64,000 nt of DNA from Neoarius graeffei. Its lineage: Eukaryota; Chordata; Actinopteri; Siluriformes; Ariidae. Where the stretch lies: the NCBI RefSeq assembly GCF_027579695.1, contig NC_083571.1, forward strand, positions 73,568,279 through 73,632,278, given 5' to 3'. The notes under the pieces were generated by a model that was given only the letters and a program-made list of their open reading frames with translations, was not told the DNA's origin and searched no databases. Within the stretch, counting starts at the first letter, position 1. The number at the start of each line of letters is the position of its first letter. Below, in pieces: positions 12,564 to 22,699 of this stretch. The translations under genes were made by a program, and so were the position numbers.

Positions 12564-12814
12564 TGTAAAGCTTAAGGGCAGAAAGTAGCTGTTGTTTACA
12601 TATCAAAGGTAATATGCAAAAAGTCGCTAAATTCACTAGATGAAGTTGCCAGAGATGGCCAAAAGTCAATACAATACAACAAGCCTTAAAGTGCAGAAGG
12701 TGTTTTTTATAAAATTTTTAATATAATATAAACACGAAATGCACTAGCCTTTTAAGGTAGGCTTTTAACCTTTGAAGGTGCTGTATGATATACGTATAAT
12801 ATAATATAATATAA

Positions 12815-12957
12815 TATGTAAGGGTTAACGTTCGGCGAGAAGGTCCCTACCGTGGAATAGCGGCACGACAGAGAGAATCATGGGTCTTGATCTCTCTGAA
12901 GTGCCGCTATTCCACGAAAGGGACCGCCTCGCCTTGCGTTAACCCGCTTATTACATG
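12815..12957. repeat. Fold-back inverted repeat, MITE-like
   Basis: Imperfect arms of about 55-60 bp (gggttaacg...ggtccctaccgtggaatagcggcac and its inverse) surround a spacer of about 30 bp. TTAA occurs inside both outer ends. A TTAA-specific element is possible, especially with the piggyBac relic downstream, but no target duplication is clear. Confidence 0.5.
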
Positions 12958-13673
12958 GCTATACTTAAATTATTCACACATGGTGGCGACGTTTTTGATT
13001 TCATGTTAAGTTTAATGAATGATTGAGAGGTTGTTGCTTGCGCAACACAAAATAGTCCGTTGCCGTTCTGGAACACCGGTGTCTGTTGCCATTGGCAGCG
13101 GTCCGATATAGACCAACACGTCTGATCCTCAAATAACAGACGTGCGAACGTTGGGGAGCCCCATTCAAATGAACGGCGCATTCTACAGAGTGAAGACGAC
13201 CCATGTAATGTAATATAATATAATATAAATGTATACAAGCCTTTAACCCTCTTTCTCCCATAGCTGCCGTTAGCGCCCGACTTGTATTCTCCCATAGCTG
13301 CCGAAAGCGCCCGAAATCGCCCGACAAGAAAATACACCTGTAACTGCAAAAAATGTTGTTGCTGAACTTCAAATACAAATGACACTAGTTAATGAGACTG
13401 TAATACACGTATTTGTGTATTAAAATGTATATGTTTGTATGAAATTATTTTTAGATATGGTCATGTTTTTACGTGGTGTCCCCTTGGTTGCGGCTCAGAC
13501 TGATTCTGTGTTTGGGCGCATCTTCATAGCTGGCTAAATTAGTCAATCGTCCATGTTTGTTTACACTTTGTTTGCTTACATTACTGTCAATTCCTGTGGT
13601 CTCGTGCCAAATCTTCTTCTGTAGCAGCTATTGTTATTAAATTTACCTCAGAACAACTAGCCAGACCAAGAAA

Positions 13674-13858
13674 ATGACTGCGCAGAAAAGACGCCATTTT
13701 TTTTTTAACTCTGGAGGAGGCAGTGGCGTTATGCCTCAACTCCGAGTCAGAGCCAGACTTGTCCGTCTCGGATTTCAGTGATGCAAGTTCTAAAGTGAAC
13801 TTGGATAATTACATAATTAAAGGGTTAAAAAGGCTGTTGAATATTAAACTAAACAAGT
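13674..13858 (+). pseudogene. piggyBac-like (PGBD) transposase N-terminal relic
   Basis: MTAQKRR opens the stretch. After a frameshift at the T-run (about 13698-13710) it continues as an acidic leader (TLEEAVALCLNSESEPDLSV, then SDFSDASS), as at the N-terminus of PGBD4-like transposases. No downstream DDE region is present. The assignment rests on the leader only. Confidence 0.4.
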
Positions 13859-14014
13859 GACGTTGCACAGGTTGAATGCAAAGCAAGTTGTCAAGCTGAA
13901 AGCCAAGGTCAGGTTATGAGTGAAGAGAAGTGATGCAGGGGGCTATATATATATAGAGAGAGAGAGCCAAAGTCTCCGCCCCTTCTTTCAGTCCACTCAG
14001 TGTGGCCAATTTAG

Positions 14015-14200
14015 CACCCAGGGGCCCTCTGGTTGCCGTACCGCGTGGCCCAGGGGCCCTCTGGTTGCCATATCCCGTGGCCCAGGGGCCCTCTGGTTGC
14101 CGTACCGCATGGCCCAGGGGCCCTCTGGTTGCCATACTGCATGGCCCAGGGGCCCTGTGATTCCTGTATCCTGTGGCCGAGGGCCCTCTGACTGCTGTCA
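14015..14200. repeat. 32-bp GC-rich minisatellite
   Basis: The phrase GGGGCCCTCTGGTTGCC recurs exactly every 32 bp (14021, 14053, 14085, 14117, 14149) with a degenerate sixth unit at 14181. Since 32 is not divisible by 3, ORFs on either strand through it cycle frames and are not genes. Confidence 0.95.
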
Positions 14201-14293
14201 CTGTTCCCCCAGCCCAATTCAGTTTGAATTCAATTCAAATGTTTTCGAACGAACCTTCCAATGATAACAGTATTTTTTTGAAAAAATAAAGAA

Positions 14294-14690
14294 CTTAAAG
14301 GTGCAGTGTGTAAGACTGTGGTCAAAGTAGGTATTGCAACAACAATGTTCATTGAAAATGAGATGCCTATTGCCACATTTGATCTTTTCATGAATATTTA
14401 CCAAGTAATAAACTAATATTTACCAGTATGACAAAATACAGTAAGTTTCCAGCTAAAAATGCCCATTTCTGGAAATTCAAAATGGCGGACAATGGAGAAG
14501 ATCCCATTTTTCTTGTATGAAAAGTGCAATTTTCCCAGTCATAATGACTACATAGAATTTGATGCACAACAGGGTATGTTCATTGTGCTTGGCGTTTCTG
14601 GTCAATGTACAGCAAATGGTATTCTTGGCAGATCAGTTCTTTCTTGCATGGGCCAATGGCATTTAAGTGCAATATCACAGTATTAGGCCT
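14294..14690. mobile_element. TTAA-type MITE, first copy
   Basis: It begins TTAAAGGTGCAGTGTGTAAG and contains a TTCAAAATGGCGGAC block shared with 18355-18705. Its right end is obscured by a microsatellite. A piggyBac/Kolobok-like TTAA origin is likely. Confidence 0.5.
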
Positions 14691-14765
14691 ATATTATATT
14701 ATATTATATTATATTATATTATATTATATTATATTATATTATATTATATTATATTATATTATATT
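14690..14765. repeat. ATATT pentanucleotide microsatellite
   Basis: About 13 uninterrupted units of TATAT/TATTA type, followed by diverged units to about 14815. Confidence 0.9.
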
Positions 14766-14861
14766 GTGGCTTATTATATTATGACCTATTATATTATAGC
14801 CCATTATATTACATTATAGCTGTTATGATGTAAATAGCTGTTATTATGTAAATTATGGCTA

Positions 14862-14943
14862 GTGAAAAGACTGAATGGCTAGTGAGTCAGGACAACCACT
14901 AGCCAAAATGGCCGGTAAGCAAAAAAGTTAACATCAAGCCCTG
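14862..14943. mobile_element. Terminal fragment of the 23481-26477 element family
   Basis: It contains gctagtgaaaagactgaatg, then ccactagccaaaatggccgg and a CAAGCCCTG end, matching the right terminus at 26390-26477. No matching left end was found nearby. Confidence 0.6.
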
Positions 14944-16713
14944 GTGTGAATCTAAGTGTAACCATATTTATTTGATTAAATTGTTGTTTTTTATCCATAG
15001 ACTTGCAAGCTGTACTTGGCTCAACGTCTCTGCAACCGAATGTCCATCTCCCTGAAAATCCACCTCTGACACCTGGTCCCATGGAGGAGTCTTCATCCCG
15101 GGAGACTGTTGTACTATGGCACAAAATGCCTCCAAACCTTATGCTTGCCTTACGTGAAAAGAAGAGACCAAAACCTAAAGAGAGACGAGAGATGATCCGT
15201 ATAGTTATTGACGATGTACTAGCTAAAGAACGTGGAAGACCTGGAAGAGGAAAGCTGCGTGAGATTGCCAAGAAGATAGTACAACAATATCCCTCCTCTT
15301 TCCAAGACAGAGAGATGAATGGAACCACGGTAATTGGAACTGGGTATGATTCAGTGTTCATACAGCTTGAGAACAGACTTGAGAACATTAGTAGGCCATG
15401 TACCTTCAACTCGAGGCCAGCAGCAGAAAGGGGAGATGAGATAAGAAAGAAGTCCAGCCACTCGGATCGATATGTATGTGTGGAGTGGCAGCCTGCTGTT
15501 GAGAACACTCCTGAACTAGAGTCTAAAAAAGATGACTTGAAGAACGATTTCAAGACCCGCCAGCTGGAGGAATCAGTTGTTCGCAAATTGATGACTGACA
15601 CATACTCCATCCAACGAACTGCAATCAACAATGGAAGCACTGTGAAAACTCTAATGGAGGAGTGGCCCTTCCTTTTTGAAGCTGCATGCATGTTTGACCA
15701 CACACACACACACTTCTTGGCTTGGAAGTCCAAACAAAGCTGGCAGAGGAGGTGTCCAGAAAGGGAAAGGGCATCAAAGACTTTCTACAGTCCAGGGGGA
15801 TAAAGATGGCACCCAGTAACGATCTAGTACAGCTGATCTCTGGGATCGCAAAATTCTTCAGAGAAAAGCCTGAACAACTCTTCCACCCAAGTGAGGTGGG
15901 TTTATAAATGTTTTATCACTGTGTTATTCATGATGAACTACAATGTATTTGTATGGGGCATACTGTTCTGGATGGAAAAATAGTTATTCAGCTATTCAGT
16001 ATTTCTTCTTTTATTTCCTAACAACAGGAATCTGCTGCTGCCGCACTACCACTGCAAAGCACACCTTGCATCCTTACCACGGGTTTGTAATCTGTTTGAT
16101 ATTCAAAAAAATATGTGTTATGGATTTGATTTCACTGTCTATCTTCCTCATTCCTCACATGCTTCTTCTCTCCTGTCTTTTTCTCCTGCTTCTCGCTCCC
16201 TTCTTTGTCTCTTCCTCTTTCCCCATTCGCTTTCTCCCTTCTTGTCTGTTCTGTTTTCAGAAACTCACTCTATGTTTTGTTTGTGAAATAACTTTTTAAT
16301 GGGTGGGCTTATTTCCATCAAGTCTTGTGTGCTAAAACTCTATGATCGGTGCATGAAGTAATAGAAGTTTGGAAGCCAGCACTTTCAAGGTGGCCGTGGA
16401 GTTCATAATTAAGTATCGTGTTCCACCCGTTTTCATTTGTTAATATATTCTCTTATGAATTTTACATGTTTAAGGTGATCATCATTACAAAATCGCCGTG
16501 GACCAAGAAGTCGTAAACAACCACATCAGCTCCATGATTGTAGCTCTGAGTTACACTTTTGCTGCATTTTATGTTTTTAACATAAAGTACCCAAAAGACA
16601 TGGCTCTCACGCTGGAGTTCATTCAAAGGTAAGCAATTCTTACTGTTATGTTTTGTTTTTTTGTTTTTTTTTGGGGGGGGGGCACAAGCAGTTTTGCTGT
16701 GAAGGCTACTGTT

Positions 16714-17566
16714 TAGTACGGCAGACGAGCGACTTCGAGCGACTTTTGAGTAAAACCATGCAAATTGGTACACATATCCATCTTGGTATGCTGATTAATA
16801 TTAGATATGGAGGCGTCGCGATGCTAAAGATGCTAAATTTTCAAGATGGCCACCAAATCCAATATGGCCAACCCATATTGATGAAACTATCAGGTATTTT
16901 GTTGTAAATGCATGAAAATTGATACAGTTAGCTCTTGATATGCTGATTAATATTAGAAGTAGAGGCATAGCAGAAAAAAAATCTGATTTCTCAAGATAGC
17001 CGCCAAATCAAATATATCTGACCCATATTAGTATAACCACCATGCACTTTGCAGTAGGAGCATGCAAATCAGCACAAATATACTTCATATGTTGAGCAAT
17101 CTAGTAGTTGGCCATATTTGATTTGGTGGCCATCTTGCAAATTCAGCTTTTTTTGTGACGTTTTTGTGACAGTTATTAATCAGCATATCAAGAACTGTGT
17201 ACCAATTTCCATGCTTATACTACAAAGTGCCGGGAGGTTTCACTAATATGGGTTAGCCATATTTGATTTAGCGGCCATCTTGAAACGTCAGCATTTTTCG
17301 CAATGCCTCCATTTCTATTATTAATCAGCACATGAAGAAGTAACTGTGTACCACTTTCCATGCTTTTACTACAAAGTGCCCAGTAGTTTCATTAATATGG
17401 GTTTGCCATATTGGATTTTGCAGCCATCTTGAAAATTCAGCATTTTTCGCAACGCCTCCACATCTTATATTAATCAGAATATCATGAAAGATATGTGTAC
17501 CGATTTTTATGCTTTTACTCAAAAGGGCACGGTTTGGCCCTTTTTTGTCGCTCATCCTTCGTACTA
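16714..17566. mobile_element. Long-inverted-repeat MITE with internal repeats
   Basis: The left end TAGTACGGCAGACGAGCGAC matches the inverse of the right end (tagtacgaaggatgagcgac). Inside, a module of about 125-150 bp (tgctgattaatatta... with gccaccaaat and aatatggcca) occurs repeatedly, direct on the left and inverted on the right. The whole element is a folded array with no ORF of note. Confidence 0.65.
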
Positions 17567-17994
17567 TATGGTTTATTCAGCATCTTTCCTCCACATTCTT
17601 TGTCTATGACAGCCTATGGAAATGTATGGTAAATGGTTGTGACAGATCTTTTTTCCATAATGTATATGGCAGCCAATAGGACCATGTGAAAGAAAGTGGT
17701 GAAATTTGGCACACACATTCTAGACAGTCCCCTGATTCTTTTCAACAAGTTCTATTTTGACACCTCACACACAATTCAAAAGCTCAAAGTTTTTCAACTT
17801 TCAGCCTCTGCCAATTCTGATTTTGTGAGAATTGAAAATAAAGTGCAGCCCCATAATGCACACCGTTCCACTAGTGGAACGCTGTAATGGTCATTGTAAA
17901 GTTAACAAACACAGTACTACACTAGAAAAGTAGATCCACCGCGCTCCTGTTCCTCACTATCTGGTGCGTCACGGGAAAGGACTGAGTTCTAATC

Positions 17995-18224
17995 AGTGAA
18001 GAAAATCACTGGAGCATCTCAGATGTGGAAAAATATTTTTCTGCTTTTATTGAGCAGTGCCAAACTAACGTTTCGACGTTACCGCGTCTTCATCAGAGTC
18101 GGGAAAAAAACGATGAACGACTCTGATGAAGACGCGGTAACGTCGAAACGTTAGTTTGGCACTGCTCAATAAAAGCAGAAAAAGATTTTTCCACATCTGA
18201 GATGCTCCGGTGATTTTCTTCACT
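17995..18224. repeat. 230-bp palindrome of a retroelement 3' end, hammerhead-like core
   Basis: Two near-identical 107-bp arms (17995-18101 and 18118-18224) are inverted around a 16-bp spacer. In the right arm CTGATGA (18123-18129), a GACG...CGTC stem and GAAA (18145-18148) follow the order of a hammerhead ribozyme core. A tiny stem III (AC-GTTA-GT) and a possible GTT cleavage triplet come after it, but stem I looks poor. Hammerhead motifs are known in Penelope-like elements; the assignment is inferred. Confidence 0.55.
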
Positions 18225-18354
18225 GGACAGTACTACACTACTAACAGAGGGCCATTAGTACTGCACTACGACTTGGTCATTGTCATTCTGGTAACAGCAA
18301 ATGCATAAGGCCATGTCTCAAAGGGTTAAATATTGTACTAACTATTTACAATTT

Positions 18355-18705
18355 GTTTTGCAATGAATCCATTAGGCTCATTTCATGTGCAATCAGACGC
18401 TTTGGGGCTGATTTTAATGAAACTTGATTTTAATGAATATTTACGTAAGTAATAAACCAATGTACCAAAGTATTGTATAGTATAGTATAGTATAAGTTTT
18501 GCAGCTTAAAATGTAGAATTTTTGGAAATTCAAAATGGCGGACATGAAGAAGATCCCACTTTTCATGAATGAAAAGTGCAATTTTCCTAGTCATTATGAA
18601 TACTTAAAATTTCATGGTGGTGGTAAGTATTTGTGAACAAGGTGACATTTGTGAATGGGCAGAATTAATTCTGGAAATACAGTATTAAATACAGTGCACC
18701 TTTAA
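18355..18705. mobile_element. TTAA-type MITE, second copy
   Basis: It ends CAGTGCACCTTTAA, the inverse of the 14294 start, and shares the TTCAAAATGGCGGAC and gaaaagtgcaattttcc blocks. It contains a short TATAG repeat at about 18476-18493. Confidence 0.5.
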
Positions 18706-20060
18706 GGTAGAAACAGACTAAGAAAGTTTTGATTAATAGTGTTGGACACCATACATTTATCCTTGATTATGTCTGTCAGGGTAAGTCACATAGAAATGGT
18801 TTTGATTTAGCTTGGAAGCTCTTTTCTGGCTCTACAAATTACACAACCAACATGGGATACAACAATCATCAGAATATTATGATAGATTATGAGATATTAA
18901 AATATTGTCATTTGAATTTTAAAAAGCTACATTAAAATGAGTCATTTTTCTACTTAAGTTGGGGTATTATAACATCTCCTGAAAGTTTGGTCTTTGGTCC
19001 TTGTCATATAATTTGACGTTTAGGGTGAAATAAGTTGTAATAAAGTAGTTGTAGTAGTACAGTAGTATCAGAGAAGGTTAGCCCACCTGATATACGGTAC
19101 GTACCCAACCTGTCACTCCGCCCAAAATAGCATGAGCATTTTGGGTGGAGTGTCAGATGGGGAACTCCTGTCAGTTGGGGTACTCTTCTCTGACACTACT
19201 CTATTACAACTTTACTACAACTCATTTCACTCTAGAAGTCGCATTATCTCTGCAATGACTCTAGAGACCAAGACCACACTTTCTGTTGATGAAATTGACA
19301 TGATATCCTACCTATCCTGTCCTAGGCAAAAACTGACTAATTTTAAAAGACAACTTTTTCTATATTCAATATTTAGTATATTAACATCTCATAATTCATA
19401 TTCTGTTGCTCGCTGTATTCCCTGCTCTTTGAGCTATTTGTAGAGCCAGATAAGACATCATCCAAACAATCTCTGTGTGATTGATTGACATAAACAAGGA
19501 TGAATGTACAGTGTACCACCCTCTTAATTAGACATTCTTAGCTTTTTCTCCCTTTTTATTGATGCCAGACTCAGGCAAACGTAGTTCTGGGATTCTACCT
19601 TCCCAGTAAAAAGGCACACCAAGTTTCAATAAAAGTTTCAAGTTTCAATAAAATCCGTGCGGGTCAGGCCCCAAAGTGTATGATTCAACTAGCTTGCATA
19701 AGCAAATTCTATGTGTTAAGTCATAACATCACTCCAACAGCATATCTAAAAATACTTTAAATATTCTTTTAGAGTTTTCCTGGGAATAAATCCAGAACGA
19801 GGGTCAAAGGCTGAGAAGAAGGGAAAGAAACACCTTCACTTGCCCCCAAGACTTCTGAAGTTCTTGTGTGAACTGAACAGTTTTGAAAACCCCTGAATGG
19901 AAATGTGAACATTTGCATGCATGTGCACGCATGCGCGCGCACGCACACACACACAAAGCTGAGTTTCTGCTGAGGTCTGGAATGCCCCTCAACTCCCACC
20001 CCTTAATTGTTTAGGTGCGTGTTTCTTTTTTTTGTTCTTTCTTAAGAGACTTTGAAACCT
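18706..20060. other. Non-coding interior of the CACTA element
   Basis: No coding similarity is recognised. A 50-bp imperfect inverted repeat around tccgcccaaaatag/attttgggtggag lies at about 19116-19160, and a purine/pyrimidine CA/GC tract at about 19920-19953. Confidence 0.4.
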
Positions 20061-20061
20061 G

Positions 20062-20395
20062 TTTGTTGGGAATCATAGACCTCACCCTTCAATCCAATTT
20101 AAAAGTTACAAATATCAAATCATTTTGTGGGTTTTGTATGTTGCATGACGTTCTTAAAAATGACAGGGTGCTAGTCATAATGAATACTTGATGAAATTTG
20201 TGGTGGTGTTAAATATTCTTGAATTAATTATTTGTGAATTAACAGCATGACTTCCCATAGACCTGTCCCTTCAATCCAATTTAAAAGGTACAAATATCAA
20301 ATCATTTTGTGTTTTTTGTATGTTCTTAAAAATGTCAGTGTGCTAGTCATAATGAATATTTGATGAAGATAACATCTCTGAATTCATAGCATGAA
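20062..20395. repeat. Two-unit direct repeat of about 190 bp
   Basis: catagacctc.cccttcaatccaatttaaaa, then tacaaatatcaaatcatttt and gtgctagtcataatgaata, occur twice (starts near 20077 and 20266). The second unit is slightly shortened. Non-coding. Confidence 0.75.
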
Positions 20396-20639
20396 TTATT
20401 GAAATAAACTACTAAAATGGCATCTCACCTTGTGTAGACGTGTGTAATGTACTGTATTAAAAGACTTAACTTTGTGTAGATGACAAAAACAATCTCTGTT
20501 TATATATATTAAACTATCACATATTGGTAATGCATATTCAGATTCATATATTTGTCCTTAAGACATTTTTTCCTAGTTTGGACAGAAATCGACTTTATAT
20601 CTAAGGGGTTATCAGTTTTCCACTAAAAGAAGTGTCTGT

Positions 20640-20935
20640 GAAAGAACCGAATTTACTGTAAATCCACAGAATTCTCCTTTCTTATAATGAAGGGGAATAC
20701 ATGTGAATGAACAGAAAGTTTATTGTAAATCTACGGAATTCTCCTTTTCTATAATGAACGGGAGTACATGTGAATGAACAGAGAATGTATTGTAAATCTA
20801 CGGAATTCTCCTTTTTATGATGGACAGAGAATTTACTCTAAAAATACGGAATTCTCCGTTACAGAATAAACGGAAGGGCCGTAATGTAAACGGAGAAGTT
20901 ACTGGTAATTTACTGCCAGGACTTTATCCGTTTTT
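20640..20935. repeat. Subterminal repeats of the CACTA element
   Basis: ACGGAATTCTCC-like motifs recur at about 20668, 20738, 20800 and 20847, each after a tgtaaatct/actctaaaa lead. Further cggaa and ccgta words approach the terminus. The left end has related words (gaattttccgtaat at 4926). In CACTA elements such motifs are where element-encoded proteins bind. Confidence 0.65.
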
Positions 20936-21419
20936 TTACGGAATTTTTTTTTACAGTGAGGGTCGCAGGCAAGCTGGAGCCTATCCCAGCTGACTACGGG
21001 CGAAAGGCGGGGTACACCCTGGACAAGTCTCCAGGTCATCACAGGGCTGACACATAGACACAGACAACCATTCACACTCACATTCACACCTACGGTCAAT
21101 TTAGAGTCACCAGTTAACCTAACCTGCATGTCTTTGGACTGTGGGGGACACCGGAGCACCCGGAGGAAACCCACGCGGACACGGGGAGAACATGCAAACT
21201 CCACACAGAAAGGCCCTCGCCGGCCCCGGGGCTCGAACCCAGGACCTTCTTGCTGTGAGGCGACAGCGCTAACCACTACACCACCGTGCCGCCCCTTTTC
21301 CATTTTATTTTTCATTATTTTAATTGCCTAATTTCACTCGTCTCAGTTTTGAAATGTTTTAATGCTTGTAAAGCACTTTGTAACTTTTTGAAAAGTTCAG
21401 CATAAATAAAGGTACAGGA

Positions 21420-21460
21420 ACAACAACAATAACAACAACAACAACAACAAAAACAACGAC

Positions 21461-21505
<45 letters not shown>

Positions 21506-21612
21506 TTTAAATGACAGCTGTATAATTAGAATAAGATATTATAAGTAGTTGTATTTAATTAATTAATTAATTAATTGATTAATTAATTAATTAATTAATT
21601 AATTAATTAATT
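21420..21612. repeat. AAC/AAT and TTAA microsatellites (copy A)
   Basis: An AAC tract, then AAT, then a TTAA tetranucleotide run at about 21557-21612. The equivalent in copy B (46527-46651) has shorter arrays. Confidence 0.9.
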
Positions 21613-21809
21613 TGTATATTTTAAGCAATTTTCTTGACAGCAGACAAAATATTCCATCATGTACACTGTAAGTGAATATAACATTTTTAAGCATAATGTT
21701 TCAGTGAATATTAAATATCTTAATAATTAAATTATCTATAAGAGCCTAATACATTTTATATCATCTTACAGTCTGGTGATTCTCAGGAGAAAGTAAAGTA
21801 ATAACTCAC

Positions 21810-21857
21810 CTGAGTCCACAGGTAGCAGAGATGGAGTGTCTCAGTCTAGTGGCAAAG
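21810..21857 (-). other. Putative non-coding 5' exon of SEA gene copy A
   Basis: On the minus strand the sequence ends CTGTGGACTCAG and is followed by the strong donor GTGAGT at 21809. It matches the acceptor TTGCAG at 4638-4633, just upstream of the start codon. The same donor and acceptor are conserved in copy B. In copy A the resulting intron is about 17 kb because of the SINE/CACTA insertion. The 5' limit is inferred from a TATA-like box. Confidence 0.5.
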
Positions 21858-21880
21858 TGTAAAATATCGAGCAGGTAAAT

Positions 21881-21893
21881 GGGATATTTATTC
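21881..21893 (-). promoter_or_regulatory. TATA-like box of SEA gene copy A
   Basis: Minus-strand GAATAAATATCCC lies about 30 nt upstream of the presumed transcription start of the non-coding exon. It is conserved in copy B. Position and composition are the only support. Confidence 0.3.
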
Positions 21894-22115
21894 AACAGGA
21901 GTAACAACGTATTTACTCTCATGATGCAAAACCCATGACGTCAAAAGGGCCTGGCAGCCAATCACAGCTTGGCTGACAACCTGAAAAACAACATTATTAC
22001 CAAATGATGCTTCCTGCCATTTTCGTTTATCTACAGCAGGATAAAGAAAGGGTAAAAATTAAATTTAGAATGTGAAATTAGATAATGTTAATGCTCTCAG
22101 ATGATTATCTGTTGG

Positions 22116-22340
22116 AAGCCATGGCCTAATGATTAGAGAAGCAGCTTTTGGACCAAAAGGTCACAGGTCTGAGTCCCTGGACCAGCAGGAATCACTGAAA
22201 TGCCCTTGAGTAAAACACCTGACACCCCCCCCCCCCCCCCCCCCCCCCCCCACACACACTGCTCCCCAGGCTGCTTTGGGTCTGTTGTACGTCACTCTGG
22301 ATCAGAGCGTCTGCAAAATGCCTGTAATGTCGGTCATACT
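22116..22340 (+). mobile_element. V-SINE-like tRNA-derived SINE (copy A)
   Basis: The head is tRNA-like (ATGGCCTAATGATTAGAGAA as A-box region; GGTCTGAGTCC as B-box). The core reads ctctggatcagagcgtctgc, close to the conserved GGATAAGAGCGTCTGC core of common teleost SINEs. A 25-base C run, followed by CA units, expands the middle. Confidence 0.75.
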
Positions 22341-22699
22341 GTCACTGTGACCACACCCTTGTGTCACCATTCTCTGTACATCATTTAAAAAAGACAAAAT
22401 CTGATCTTTTTAAAATGAATGCTATAATGAAGACATTTATTTTCACTCACAAATTACAATCTTGTTTATATGTACAGTAAATATAATGTTTAACTAGTAA
22501 AACTAAACGCATTCCTCAGATCATTCCAATTCAGTTGCACTGGATGTGTAAAAAAAAAAATACCAGTAAAATAATGAATTTTAGTTGAAGTCCCACCAAA
22601 ACTTTTTAATCTCAGCAACACTTTTCTATCCCTCTTCAAACCAGCAGATGAAGTTATCGTGCCAGGACAGAAAAGAAGCAAAGAACTCAGTTGATCAGT

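Larger units (their letters stand above)
10900..16628 (+). pseudogene. Second CACTA ORF: SAM-domain (SAMD3-like) protein, frameshifted
   Basis: Spliced gene model with exons 10900-11092 (donor GTAAGT), 15001 to about 15894 (acceptor TCCATAG), 16028-16082 and 16475-16628. Phases match at each junction. Exon 1 encodes a SAM-like helical domain (ELMDHLKHIGVNSIDDMQYL and following). Later exons resemble the fish proteins annotated as SAMD3-like, including the VQTKLAEEVSRKGKGIKDFL region and a VDQEVVNNHIS block. A CA microsatellite at about 15699-15713 shifts the frame by two bases, and no terminal exon is evident. The ATG overlaps the transposase stop by 13 nt. It may be the element's regulatory partner, comparable in position to the second gene of plant CACTA elements; that role is inference. 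Confidence 0.6.
4871..20958 (+). mobile_element. EnSpm/CACTA DNA transposon, 16 kb
   Basis: It starts CACTGTAAAAAATGTCCGTAA and ends in the inverse of CACTGTAAAAAAAAATTCCG, so the ends are CACTG inverted repeats. It interrupts the SINE sequence ctacag/ggtcgc with a 2-bp duplication (AG), as expected for this superfamily. It encodes a zinc-finger EnSpm-type transposase and a second SAM-domain ORF, and has subterminal repeats at the right end. It is inflated by nested insertions. The transposase ORF is open, but the second ORF is frameshifted. Confidence 0.85.
4830..21295 (-). mobile_element. tRNA-derived SINE, split by the CACTA element
   Basis: SINE in minus orientation. Its head is at 21295, with an A-box-like GTGGTGTAGTGGTTAGCGC and a B-box GGTTCGAGCCC; the body continues to 20959. 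It resumes left of the CACTA element at 4870-4830 and ends in a TGAGA-type tail (CATCT on plus). It is flanked by an 11-12 bp target-site duplication, TTTTCCATTTT (4818-4829 and 21296-21306). The uninterrupted site is present in copy B at 46403-46414. Confidence 0.85.

Noticed and set aside
13914-14264. Overlapping ORFs on both strands with APGP/RGPLG repeats
   Set aside because: They are translations of a 32-bp minisatellite that cycles through all frames; no start context or splice support.
14879-15733. 284-codon minus-strand ORF
   Set aside because: Exact antisense of the SAM-gene exon at 15001; no independent domain.
20899-21315. 138-codon minus-strand ORF
   Set aside because: Read-through of the SINE body, a tRNA-derived non-coding repeat.
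21557-21612. TTAA array as piggyBac target scars
   Set aside because: A simple tetranucleotide microsatellite with different lengths in the two copies.
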